Source of the DNA: an uncultured Collinsella sp.
Lineage (GTDB): Bacteria; Actinomycetota; Coriobacteriia; Coriobacteriales; Coriobacteriaceae
Assembly (NCBI GenBank): GCA_900541045.1
Contig: UQID01000005.1
Coordinates: forward strand, 44,930-108,929
Length of the DNA: 64,000 nt
Direction of reading: 5' to 3'
The stretch's first letter is position 1, and the number at the start of each line of letters is the position of its first letter. A program made the position numbers and the translations under genes. The notes under the pieces were generated by a model, which worked only from the letters and a program-made list of their open reading frames with translations, searched no databases and had not been told where the DNA came from. Positions 36,108-44,739 of the stretch are shown in pieces.

Positions 36108-37208
36108 ATGCACAACAAGCGCGTGCTCGTCGCCATGAGCGGCGGCGTCGATTCCAGCGTGACCGCGTACCTGCTCAAAAGCCAGGGCTACGAATGCGTC
36201 GGCGCCACCATGCGCCTCACCTGCCCCGCGCCCGATCCTACAACGGGTATGAGCAAAGTCGACCGCGACATCGCCGATGCAAAGGCCGTCGCCGAGCGTC
36301 TGGGGATACCCCACCATGTGCTCGACTTGCAGCAGACCTTCGACCACAGCGTTATCGAGCGCTTTGTGAACGCCTACCAGGAGGGGCTGACGCCCAACCC
36401 TTGCATCATCTGCAACCGCCACATAAAGTTTGGCGCGTTGCTCGGTGCGGCGCTGGACATGGGCTGCGACTACATCGCAACGGGTCATTACGCCAAAACA
36501 AGCCAGACAGTAGACGGCACCTGGCAGCTGCATCGCGGCGAAGATCCCAAAAAGGACCAGAGCTACTTTTTATATTCGCTTACGCAGGAGCGCCTGGCGC
36601 ACACGATCTTTCCGCTGGCAGGCCTAGACAAAGAGCACGACGTGCGCCGCATAGCCGCCGAGCAAGGCTTTACCAACGCCCAGAAGGCCGAAAGCGAGGA
36701 CATCTGCTTTATTCCAGACGGTGACTACGCGGGCTATATCGAGCGCCGCTGCGGACATCCCGCTGCACCGGGCGACATTGTGTGGCGCGACGGCAGCGTG
36801 GTCGGACGCCATAACGGCGCGTTGCGCTATACCATCGGCCAGCGCAAGGGCTTGGGCGTCGCGATGGCGCATCCCGTGTATGTGACGGGCGTCGATGCCG
36901 CCAACAACACCGTGCATCTGGGCGAGGCCGAGGACCTAACGGCCACAGCACTCACGGCCGACGACTGGATCTGGAGCGCCCCTGCCGACCGCATGGAGGC
37001 AGAACTCGATGCCGGCGGCATTCGCGTGGGCGCCAAGTACCGTTACCGTCAGAAAGACCAAGCAGCGACCCTTACGCGCGGCGAAGACGGGCAAATGCTG
37101 CTGACTTTTGACGAGCCGCAGCGAGCCATCGCCCCCGGCCAGGCCGTTGTAGTCTACCACGGCGACATCGTCCTCGGCGGCGGCACCGTGACTGCCGCCA
37201 TCAAGTAG
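36108..37208 (+). CDS. mnmA: tRNA-specific 2-thiouridylase MnmA
   Basis: A 366-residue ATP-dependent enzyme that adds sulfur to U34 of tRNA. The PP-loop AMSGGVDSSVTAYLL is near residue 7. Catalytic cysteines lie in NPCIICNRHIKFG and in ESEDICFIPDGDY, and the TGHYAKT motif is present. AAGGAGAA precedes the start. It follows cysK, linking sulfur assimilation to tRNA thiolation. Confidence 0.95.
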   Translation: MHNKRVLVAMSGGVDSSVTAYLLKSQGYECVGATMRLTCPAPDPTTGMSKVDRDIADAKAVAERLGIPHHVLDLQQTFDHSVIERFVNAYQEGLTPNPCIICNRHIKFGALLGAALDMGCDYIATGHYAKTSQTVDGTWQLHRGEDPKKDQSYFLYSLTQERLAHTIFPLAGLDKEHDVRRIAAEQGFTNAQKAESEDICFIPDGDYAGYIERRCGHPAAPGDIVWRDGSVVGRHNGALRYTIGQRKGLGVAMAHPVYVTGVDAANNTVHLGEAEDLTATALTADDWIWSAPADRMEAELDAGGIRVGAKYRYRQKDQAATLTRGEDGQMLLTFDEPQRAIAPGQAVVVYHGDIVLGGGTVTAAIK

Positions 37209-37223
37209 TCCCATCCCCTTCAT

Positions 37224-37292
37224 AAGTTGCGGTGAAATAGGGACTGTTTAAACGTTTAAAACCGCCAAACAGTCCCTATTTCACCGCAACTT
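37224..37292. repeat. 26-bp-arm hairpin repeat, left of the HipA-like gene
   Basis: Perfect inverted arms 37224-37249 and 37267-37292 (AAGTTGCGGTGAAATAGGGA...) with a 17-bp loop. The same arms recur at 38750-38818 and, mutated, at 57290-57357. Confidence 0.8.
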
Positions 37293-37347
37293 CGTTAAGT
37301 ATTATGATGTTTGTGCTTGCAGTATTTAACAATTAGAATACTTAACG
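37293..37347. promoter_or_regulatory. Candidate operator of the HipA-like gene
   Basis: CGTTAAGTATT (37293-37303) and AATACTTAACG (37337-37347) are perfect 11-bp inverted arms. A third, related AGTATTTAAC lies between at 37321. They sit just before the start, as expected for autoregulation. Confidence 0.5.
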
Positions 37348-37361
37348 AGGTGATGCAGCTG

Positions 37362-38735
37362 ATGAGTCCTTCCAACTACATATCCATGGGTGACGCCGCG
37401 CGTCTGTTGGACGTTACGAAGGCCCGCATATCGCAACTGGCTGCATCGGGAACGCTCGCGTGCGATATCGTCGGTGGGCGGAAAATGGTTGAGTACGATT
37501 CCGCGATTGGCTATCAAAAGGTCCGTAAGCGCGGGCGCCGTCCCGCAGCTGACGTGGGGCGCAAGTTCACGTTGATGTCAGCCGACCACGAGGTCGCGCA
37601 TGTCTCGTTTGATCCAACGCGCGAGTTTAGCTTTGAAATTGCCGAGATTCTCGATGCACGAAGGATGCCGTTTGGCACGTGCTCGAGTTCTTCTCCAACG
37701 GTGAATAAACGAGCACTTAACACGTGGTGGAGTCACCGGTCGGTGCCCGATGTCCGCCCCGGACTCATCTCGCGCTATCGCGAACTAGGAATTAACAGCG
37801 GTATTGAAGTGCCCGTCCGATGCCTGGGTTTTTCGCTTTCTGATTGCTACTGGCTGAGACCGGTCGACTGCGATGAGCTCAATTGGCGGCACCTCAATTA
37901 TTTCGAGAACGATTTTGAACGGTCGGCACCCGAGCAGCGTTCAGGTTGGCTTGAGGGCATCGGACTCAAAAATCCTGACAATACGTCCGAGGGCGAGCTC
38001 CCCAAATCCTGGATGATCCGCAATGGCGTCCGTATCCTGGTCAAAGGATGTGGAATGGACGATCAGCGACCGTTTAACGAGACGGTTGCAACAGCTCTAC
38101 ATCGGCGTCTGCTATCCAAAGGTGAGTTTGTCCCCTATACGGTCGAGCGCATGTTCGACGGGCCCGTATGCCTATGCGATGACTTTCTTAATGGCCGCGA
38201 GGAATACGTGCCGGCCGTTTATATCAGGGACGCACTCGGTGGCCAGCGAGGAAGCTCGACATACGATAGATACTGTCGCTATCTCGGCAGACACGGGGCT
38301 GACGAAGCTGCCGTGAGAAGATCCATGTCGCAGATGATCGTCTGTGATGCCCTCCTGGCCAACAGCGACCGCCACTGGCGAAACTTTGGCATCATCCGCA
38401 ACGTCGACACGCTGGAAATACGGCCTGCACCGCTGTTCGATAGCGGCAATTGCTTGTGGTACAACGTGCCAACCGCCATGCTCGCTACCGGGGAGTTTGG
38501 GTTTGCCGCCAAACCGTTTGGGCCGGACCCTTCCACTCAGCTGGCATTTGCCGACTCGCTCGATTGGTTCGATGCATCGCACCTCGATGGGTTCGTCGAC
38601 GAGGCGGTCGAAATCCTCTCACAAAGTGCATGGGCAACGGCTGACAATCGCCTCAAGGCCATCCGCCGCGGTCTCGAGCGCCGCACGATAGAGGTAAGCG
38701 CCGCCGTTGAGGTACTACGACACGTGCGGAGATAA
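37362..38735 (+). CDS. HipA-like kinase with an N-terminal DNA-binding domain
   Basis: This protein of about 457 residues joins an N-terminal MerR/excisionase-like helix-turn-helix (SMGDAARLLDVTKARISQLA) to a HipA-like kinase fold. The ATP-lysine candidate is in GVRILVKGC, the catalytic loop reads ANSDRHWRNFGIIRN, and the metal site is PLFDSGNCLW. In hipBA systems the DNA-binding antitoxin is a separate protein, while here both seem to be on one chain. Start 37362 is preferred for its spacing from GAGGTG, and 37353 is possible. The gene lies alone between two identical hairpin repeats. Toxicity is not shown by sequence. Confidence 0.72.
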   Translation: MSPSNYISMGDAARLLDVTKARISQLAASGTLACDIVGGRKMVEYDSAIGYQKVRKRGRRPAADVGRKFTLMSADHEVAHVSFDPTREFSFEIAEILDARRMPFGTCSSSSPTVNKRALNTWWSHRSVPDVRPGLISRYRELGINSGIEVPVRCLGFSLSDCYWLRPVDCDELNWRHLNYFENDFERSAPEQRSGWLEGIGLKNPDNTSEGELPKSWMIRNGVRILVKGCGMDDQRPFNETVATALHRRLLSKGEFVPYTVERMFDGPVCLCDDFLNGREEYVPAVYIRDALGGQRGSSTYDRYCRYLGRHGADEAAVRRSMSQMIVCDALLANSDRHWRNFGIIRNVDTLEIRPAPLFDSGNCLWYNVPTAMLATGEFGFAAKPFGPDPSTQLAFADSLDWFDASHLDGFVDEAVEILSQSAWATADNRLKAIRRGLERRTIEVSAAVEVLRHVRR

Positions 38736-38749
38736 CAGCGCTGCCTCCT

Positions 38750-38818
38750 AAGTTGCGGTGAAATAGGGACTGTTTTCGCATTTAAAACGCTTAAACAGTC
38801 CCTATTTCACCGCAACTT
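38750..38818. repeat. 26-bp-arm hairpin repeat, right of the HipA-like gene
   Basis: Perfect arms 38750-38775 and 38793-38818, identical to the pair at 37224-37292, with a loop of the same 17-bp length but different sequence. A GC-rich hairpin at 38826-38863 follows. Confidence 0.8.
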
Positions 38819-38870
38819 ACAGAGGGCGGCCTCGGTCGGTACTGCTGTGCCAGCCGAGGCCGCTGTATCG

Positions 38871-39890
38871 TTAGCGCTGGACGTAGGCGCGGACGAGCTC
38901 GTAGGTGTTGCGCACGCCGTCAATGTGGCTGCGCTCGTAGTTGTGGCTCGCGTACACGCCGGGGCCGATCAGGCCGTGGCGAATGTCGTAACCGGCCGAA
39001 AGCGTGGCCTCGACGTCGGAACCGTAATGCGGGTACACATCGATGGCGTAATCGAGCTCCAGCTCGCGCGCGATGTTGGACAGCGTGGTTACCAGGTCGT
39101 AGTTGTACGGACCGCCCGAATCCTTGGCGCAGATCGACACCATGCGCTCGGTGCAGCCCAGATCGTCGCCCACACAGCCCATGTCCACGCTAATCATCTC
39201 GCGCGTATCGGCCGGTACAAAAGCGCCGCCGTGGCCGACCTCCTCATACACGGTAAAGAGCAGCGAAACCTTGCGCGAAAGCGTCACCTCACCATCGGCG
39301 ACGGCACGTGCCAACCCCAGCAAAATGGAAGCCGACAGCTTGTCGTCCAGGAAGCGGCTCTTAATGTAGCCGCTCTCCGTCACCGTGGTGCGCGGATCCA
39401 TGGCGATAATGTCGCCGGTCTGAATACCCAGTTCGAGCACGTCGTCCTTGCTGTCGACGTTCTCATCGAGCAGGATCTCCATGTTCTTCTCGACGGTCTT
39501 GACCGGTTCGTCGGCCACATGCGCCGAAGGCTCGGTGTTGAGGACCACACCCGTATAGACATTGCCGTCGCGCGTGTAGACAGTGCAGTTCTCGCCATCG
39601 GCCGTAGACCACTGATGCCCACCAAGCGTCGTGGGACGCAAGCGACCATTGTCCTTAATGGAGCGCACCATGGCGCCCAGGGTATCAACATGGCTCGCCA
39701 ACACAAGCGGCTCACCCTCGCCACCAAGCTCCACCAGCACATTGCCCTTATTAGAACGCTCAGGCCCAAACCCCATATCGCGAAGCGTCTCCATCAGATA
39801 ATCGGTCGCCGCACGAGTAAACCCCGTAGGAGAAGCAATCGAGGTAAGCGCCTTCAACTGGTCAGTTATATAAGAGAGCGTAGAATCCAT
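38871..39890 (-). CDS. M42-family metallopeptidase
   Basis: A cytoplasmic aminopeptidase-type enzyme of 339 residues with a dinuclear metal site. Ligands are LASHVDTLGAM (His), RFLDDKLSASIL (Asp), YEEVGHGG (catalytic and metal Glu), VDMGCVGDD (Asp) and a C-terminal ASHNYERSH. The ATG at 39890 (MDSTLSYI) is chosen, but a GTG nine bases upstream is possible. The in-frame extension to 40031 lacks family similarity. Family members trim small peptides. Confidence 0.88.
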   Translation of the reverse strand: MDSTLSYITDQLKALTSIASPTGFTRAATDYLMETLRDMGFGPERSNKGNVLVELGGEGEPLVLASHVDTLGAMVRSIKDNGRLRPTTLGGHQWSTADGENCTVYTRDGNVYTGVVLNTEPSAHVADEPVKTVEKNMEILLDENVDSKDDVLELGIQTGDIIAMDPRTTVTESGYIKSRFLDDKLSASILLGLARAVADGEVTLSRKVSLLFTVYEEVGHGGAFVPADTREMISVDMGCVGDDLGCTERMVSICAKDSGGPYNYDLVTTLSNIARELELDYAIDVYPHYGSDVEATLSAGYDIRHGLIGPGVYASHNYERSHIDGVRNTYELVRAYVQR

Positions 39891-40092
39891 CTGGGACACC
39901 AAAGTCACCCTTTCATATCGAATTAAACCCACTGCAACAATACCACCGCGAACTATCTTTTTACCTAGCGAGATGACCCATCGAGCTCGCCAGGACTGCG
40001 CCCGCCACGATAAGCAGATACAAGGCGCCATCCAACAATGCGCCCCTCACATCCCGCCTTTCCGGCACCCCGGCATCTGAGAAAAGAACGCA

Positions 40093-40213
40093 GGCGGTCC
40101 CGGGCTTCCCTCCGGGCGCATTCCGCAGGACGTAAAAGACCCCGCCGCGCAACGCGCGCAGCGGGGCCTTTTACATGTCCGAGGACGCGCCCGGAGGGAA
40201 GCCCGGGACCGCC
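40093..40213. repeat. Nested palindrome: 27-bp perfect arms around a terminator
   Basis: Outer arms 40093-40119 and 40187-40213 are perfect over 27 bp. Inside, 40134-40172 is a strong bidirectional terminator hairpin (AAAAGACCCCGCCGCG pairing with CGCAGCGGGGCCTTTT). It ends the fucO transcript. The rest of gap 39891-40225 shows no gene. Confidence 0.75.
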
Positions 40214-40225
40214 GACGGGAGTAAT

Positions 40226-41392
40226 TTACTCAGACGGGCAAATCTTCTTGAAGAGCTCGATGACGTCGTCGAGCGTCGCCTCGCGCGGGTTACCCGGGAA
40301 GCAGGCGTCGGCCATGGCGTCCTTGGCCAGAACCTCGATCTCGTCAGCCTTCATGGCCTCGCAGACGTGCGGGATGTTCACGTCGGCGGAAAGCTGCTTG
40401 ACGGCGGCGATAGCGGCGTCGGCGGCCTCGTCGGTGCTCATGCCCGTGGTGTCAACGCCCATGGCAACGGCGACCTTGGCCAGGCGCTCGGCGCAAACCG
40501 GCTTGTTGAACTCCATGGCGATCGGCAGCAGCATGGCGCAGGCGACACCGTGCGGGGTATCGTAGTGAGCGGACAGGGTGTGAGCCATGGCGTGGTCGAT
40601 GCCCAGGCCGACGTTGGAGAAGCCCATGCCGGCGACATACTGGCCAAGAGCCATACCCTCGCGGCCGGAGCCGGGCTGACCGGACTTGGCCTCGGCGACA
40701 GAGTCGCGCAGGTTCTCGCTGATCAGCTTAATAGCCTCAAAGTGGAACATGTCGGAGAGCTCCCAAGCGCCCTTGGTGGTGTAGCCCTCGATGGCGTGGG
40801 TCAGAGCGTCCATGCCGGTAGAGGCGGTCAGGCCGGCGGGCATGGAGGCCATCATATCGGGGTCGACGACGGCGACCTCGGGAGCGTCGTTGGTGTCGAC
40901 GCACACGAACTTGCGGACCTTCTCGGGGTCGGTGATGACGTAGTTGATGGTCACCTCGGCGGCGGTACCGGCGGTCGTCGGCACAGCGATGGTGAACACG
41001 GCGTGGTTCTTAGTGGGAGCAACGCCCTCGAGGCTGCGGACATCGGCGAACTCGGGGTTGTTGATGATAATGCCGATGGCCTTAGCGGTGTCCATGGAGG
41101 AACCGCCACCGATGGTCACGATAGCGTCAGCCTCGGCGGCCTTAAAGGCCTCGACGCCGTCCTTGACGTTCTGGATAGTGGGGTTGGGCTTGATCTCGGA
41201 GTAGAGGCTCCAAGCAATGCCGGCAGCGTCGAGCTCGTCGGTCACCTTAGCGGTAACGCCAAACTTGACCAGATCGGGGTCGGAGCAGACGAAGATCTTC
41301 TTGTAGCCACGACGCTGGAGCTCGCCGGGGATCTCCTTGATGGCGCCGGAACCATGGTAAGAAATGGTGTTGAGAACGAAACGATTAGCCAT
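40226..41392 (-). CDS. fucO: Iron-containing alcohol dehydrogenase, lactaldehyde reductase type
   Basis: A 388-residue group III alcohol dehydrogenase. The NAD-binding GGGSSMDTAKAIGI and metal-binding GMDALTHAIEGY and GIDHAMAHTLSAHYDTPHG histidines are visible. Length and the TPHGVACAMLLP segment resemble FucO, which reduces lactaldehyde to 1,2-propanediol in fucose/rhamnose fermentation. RBS GGAGG precedes MANRF at 41392. No sugar-catabolism genes adjoin it, so substrate is by family only. Confidence 0.85.
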   Translation of the reverse strand: MANRFVLNTISYHGSGAIKEIPGELQRRGYKKIFVCSDPDLVKFGVTAKVTDELDAAGIAWSLYSEIKPNPTIQNVKDGVEAFKAAEADAIVTIGGGSSMDTAKAIGIIINNPEFADVRSLEGVAPTKNHAVFTIAVPTTAGTAAEVTINYVITDPEKVRKFVCVDTNDAPEVAVVDPDMMASMPAGLTASTGMDALTHAIEGYTTKGAWELSDMFHFEAIKLISENLRDSVAEAKSGQPGSGREGMALGQYVAGMGFSNVGLGIDHAMAHTLSAHYDTPHGVACAMLLPIAMEFNKPVCAERLAKVAVAMGVDTTGMSTDEAADAAIAAVKQLSADVNIPHVCEAMKADEIEVLAKDAMADACFPGNPREATLDDVIELFKKICPSE

Positions 41393-41490
41393 TGATAGCC
41401 TCCTATCGTGCACGGGGCACCCGTTACGCCCCGCACTATAAGTCCCATCCTAACGCTTTTGAAACAAAAAACACGCGAGAACATCAAAAG

Positions 41491-41506
41491 TGTTAAAGCG
41501 TTTCAA
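41491..41506. promoter_or_regulatory. Possible LacI-type operator upstream of fucO
   Basis: TTAAAGCGTTTCAA is an imperfect palindrome centred on CG, like LacI/CcpA-family sites, about 100 bp before fucO. It is a weak, unconfirmed motif. Confidence 0.25.
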
Positions 41507-41538
41507 CAACTGGTATCGTCACCACCAGACCACTAAAC

Positions 41539-41568
41539 AAAAAGGGGCGGCCGAGATGGCCGTCCCCT
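41539..41568 (-). terminator. Terminator of the DUF1275 gene
   Basis: Minus-strand AGGGGACGGCC pairs with GGCCGCCCCT and is followed by TTTTTG. Between it and the stop at 41622 lies a short repeat-like stretch (TGACAAAGGGACTGCCCCCC). Confidence 0.6.
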
Positions 41569-41621
41569 CCCCATTATCGATCTATCTGACAAAGGGACTG
41601 CCCCCCTGTCACATCCTGCCG

Positions 41622-42338
41622 CTATTTTTGGCAGGCGTCTTTCCAATCTTCGCAGGCGCGCTTCCAGCGAGAGCGCAAGTCACGCTCGCGGTCGATAAAC
41701 ATGATGGCAAACGCGATAAACAGCAGCACACTCGCCACCGCAATGGAGTGCAACCCCATGCGCTCAATACACCAGTTGCCCAGCACGGCGCCAAACACAA
41801 AGGTAAAGATCACGCCAAAGTACAGCACGCCGTTTTCCAAAAAGCCGCGCTTGTGGGTGATGATGTAGTCGTCCACGTTTTGCAGCGCATTGCGCAGGTT
41901 ACCGATGCACATGGTCGTGGCGATGCCGTGACCATGTATCTTGCGGAAGCTCTCGACCTGCATGCCGCAGGCAAACGAGGTGAGGCAGTTGGCGAGTAGG
42001 TTGTAACCGCCACCGGGGATAAAGCTCACGCCCAGCAAGATGACGGCTTCAAAGAACACCGTCACTTGGCGCCAGTGAATCACGCTGCCAAACCGCTCGT
42101 GAACCAGGTCGGCAAGCATAATACCCACGGCAAATGACACCACGGGGAAGAAGTAGCGCCCCGCCAGCGCCCAGTTGCCCTCCGAGATGCTCACGCCCAC
42201 CAGCAAGATATTGCCCGTCTGCGCGTTGGCGAAAACATGGTCGCGCCCAATGTACGAATACACATCCATAAAGCCACCGGCGAGCGCCAAGATGATGCCC
42301 AGCTCAATAGACTCCGATATCTGTTTGGCACGCTGCAT
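41622..42338 (-). CDS. YoaK/DUF1275-family membrane protein
   Basis: A 238-residue protein with about six membrane helices. The family signature at the N-terminus (GGFMDVYSYIGRDHVFANAQTGNILLVG) is clear. The start at 42338 follows GGAGG, and in-frame sequence to 42572 has no RBS. Proteins of this family are of unknown function and are presumed transporters. Confidence 0.88.
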   Translation of the reverse strand: MQRAKQISESIELGIILALAGGFMDVYSYIGRDHVFANAQTGNILLVGVSISEGNWALAGRYFFPVVSFAVGIMLADLVHERFGSVIHWRQVTVFFEAVILLGVSFIPGGGYNLLANCLTSFACGMQVESFRKIHGHGIATTMCIGNLRNALQNVDDYIITHKRGFLENGVLYFGVIFTFVFGAVLGNWCIERMGLHSIAVASVLLFIAFAIMFIDRERDLRSRWKRACEDWKDACQK

Positions 42339-42591
42339 CGTCGTGCGTCCTCCTTGTTGACGACTCTCTCGTGCGTTGGCGGAGACATAGCCGCCGTTCA
42401 TACTGTAACCCATTGACAACATGGCGTGCGCGCGAGACGGGTTCCCCAACGCGCAGATACACAGTCTGGAAACAAACGACACACGCATCGACGCGCCGAT
42501 CCGCCAGCCCATGTACTCCACCAGTCTTTTTAGCGCCGTCCCAAAAAGACTGGTTACAATTACGTACAGCATACTAACAACGGGAGGGATC

Positions 42592-44739
42592 GTGGCAAAA
42601 AAGCCCCAAGACGCTCAGCACAACCAGCACGGCAAGCATGCCCAGCGCGGCCAGCAGCAAAAGCGCGGCGGTAAGGCACAGGCCACGGCCTCCCCCGCCA
42701 CCCGGGTCGCGCACACGCCGGCTGCGCCCGCCCGTCCCTGGCGTCCGGGCCGCGATAAGTTCCTCCCCGTCAGCCGCGCCGACATGGATGCGCGCGGCTG
42801 GGACCAGTGCGACTTTGTCTACATCTGCGGCGACGCCTACGTGGATCATCCCAGCTTTGGCATGGCTATCGTCAGCCGCGTGCTCGATGCGCACGGCTAC
42901 AAGGTGGGCATCATCTGCCAGCCCGACTGGACCGACCCCGCCAGCATCACCGTGCTGGGCGAGCCGCGCCTGGGCTTTCTCGTCAGTGCCGGCAACATGG
43001 ACTCCATGGTCAACCACTATTCGGTGACCAGGCATCGCCGCCACACCGATGCCTACACCCCCGGCGGCGAGGAGGGCCACCGCCCCAACCGCGCCGTCAC
43101 GGTCTACGGCAACCTCATCCGCCAAACGTTCAAGGACGCCCCCATCATCATCGGCGGCATCGAGGCGAGCCTGCGTCGTCTGGCACACTATGACTACTGG
43201 CAGGACAAGCTCAAGCGTTCGGTGCTGCTCGACTCGGGTGCGGATATCCTCATCTACGGCATGGGCGAGCACGCGATCGTCGAGATCGCCGACGCGCTCG
43301 ACGCCGGGCTGCCCATCGACCAGATCACCTACATCAACGGCACCGTCTACCGTACCAGCTCGCTCGACGAAGTCTACGACTACGACCTGCTGCCCAGCTG
43401 GGACGACCTTTCGTCCGACAAGCTCAACTACGCACGCAGCTTTAACGTGCAGCAGCAAAACATGGACCCCATTACCGGGCATCGCCTGGTGGAGCCCTAT
43501 CCCAACAACGTCTACGTTGTGCAGAACCCGCCGTCGGCAACGCTCACCACCGACGAGATGGACGAGGTCGCCGAGCTCCCCTACGCGCGCGACTGGCATC
43601 CCGACTACGATGCCGCGGGCGGCGTGCCGGCCTTTGCCGAGATCAAGTTTTCCATCAGCTCCAACCGAGGCTGCTTTGGCGAGTGCTCGTTTTGTGCGCT
43701 CACCTTCCACCAGGGCCGCGTGCTGCAGATGCGCAGCCACGACTCGATCATGCGCGAGGCCGAGCTGCTCACGCACGACCCGGAGTTTAAGGGCTACATC
43801 AACGACGTGGGCGGACCGACAGCAAACTTTAGCCGTCCGGCCTGCGACAAGCAGCTCAAGCACGGCGTGTGCAAGAACAAGCGCTGCCTGTGGCCGAGCG
43901 TGTGCAAGAACATGGTGGTCGACGAGAGCGGCTACACGCAGCTGCTGCGCGACCTGCGCCAGCTGCCGGGCGTCAAGAAGGTCTTCGTGCGCAGCGGCAT
44001 CCGCTTTGACTACACCATGGCCGATGCCTCGGACGAGTTTTTGCGCGAGCTGCTCGAGCACCATGTCTCGGGCCAGCTGCGCGTGGCGCCCGAGCACGTG
44101 AGCGACGCGGTGCTGTCCGTAATGGGCAAGCCGAGCCGCGCCGTCTATGACGCGTTCTGCCGAAAATTTGAGCGCCTGAACCGCGAGTACGGACTCAAGC
44201 AGTACGTGGTGCCGTATCTCATCTCGAGCCATCCCGGCTCGACGATGAAGGAAGCCGTGGACCTTGCCGAGGCCGTGCGCGACATGGGCTACATGCCCGA
44301 GCAGGTGCAGGACTTCTACCCCACCCCGTCCACCATGTCGACCTGCATGTACTACACCGGTGTGGACCCACGCACCATGCAACCGATCTACGTGGCACGC
44401 GACCCGCACGAGAAGGCCATGCAGCGCGCGCTCATCCAGTATCGCAAGCCCGAGAACTACAAGCTCGTGCGCGAGGCGCTGGAAAAGGCTGGCCGCCGCG
44501 ATCTGATTGGCTACACCAAGCATTGCCTGATTCGTCCCGTGCCGCCGCGCCCGGGCGAGACATCTGCCAACGGCGGGCATGGAACCGGCAAGAAGGGCGG
44601 CAAGCCGCACGGTGGCGCCGGCAAGGGGCCCAAGGGTAGCAAGGGGCACAGCGGCATGTCGCGCGCGCAGAACACTGCCGGGCGCAACCGTGCAGCTCAG
44701 GGACGTCAGGGTGCCAACGGAGGCGGACGCCGCAACTAG
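42592..44739 (+). CDS. YgiQ-family radical SAM protein
   Basis: A 715-residue radical-SAM protein. The GTG start at 42592 follows GGGAGGG. YgiQ N-terminal domain (FLPVSRADMDARGWDQCDFV, DPSIT-like region) precedes the radical-SAM cluster motif GCFGECSFCALTFHQGR with CxxxCxxC spacing. A CKNKRCLWPSVCKN cysteine cluster follows and may hold a second Fe-S centre. The tail (about 650-715) is Gly/Lys-rich and low complexity. The reaction is unknown in this family. The stop overlaps the opposite stop of the CPBP gene. Confidence 0.9.
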   Translation: MAKKPQDAQHNQHGKHAQRGQQQKRGGKAQATASPATRVAHTPAAPARPWRPGRDKFLPVSRADMDARGWDQCDFVYICGDAYVDHPSFGMAIVSRVLDAHGYKVGIICQPDWTDPASITVLGEPRLGFLVSAGNMDSMVNHYSVTRHRRHTDAYTPGGEEGHRPNRAVTVYGNLIRQTFKDAPIIIGGIEASLRRLAHYDYWQDKLKRSVLLDSGADILIYGMGEHAIVEIADALDAGLPIDQITYINGTVYRTSSLDEVYDYDLLPSWDDLSSDKLNYARSFNVQQQNMDPITGHRLVEPYPNNVYVVQNPPSATLTTDEMDEVAELPYARDWHPDYDAAGGVPAFAEIKFSISSNRGCFGECSFCALTFHQGRVLQMRSHDSIMREAELLTHDPEFKGYINDVGGPTANFSRPACDKQLKHGVCKNKRCLWPSVCKNMVVDESGYTQLLRDLRQLPGVKKVFVRSGIRFDYTMADASDEFLRELLEHHVSGQLRVAPEHVSDAVLSVMGKPSRAVYDAFCRKFERLNREYGLKQYVVPYLISSHPGSTMKEAVDLAEAVRDMGYMPEQVQDFYPTPSTMSTCMYYTGVDPRTMQPIYVARDPHEKAMQRALIQYRKPENYKLVREALEKAGRRDLIGYTKHCLIRPVPPRPGETSANGGHGTGKKGGKPHGGAGKGPKGSKGHSGMSRAQNTAGRNRAAQGRQGANGGGRRN

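Noticed and set aside
41588..41612. TGACAAAGGGACTGCCCCCC-type hairpin as a regulatory site
   Set aside because: It is short and imperfect, and resembles a common intergenic repeat rather than an operator.
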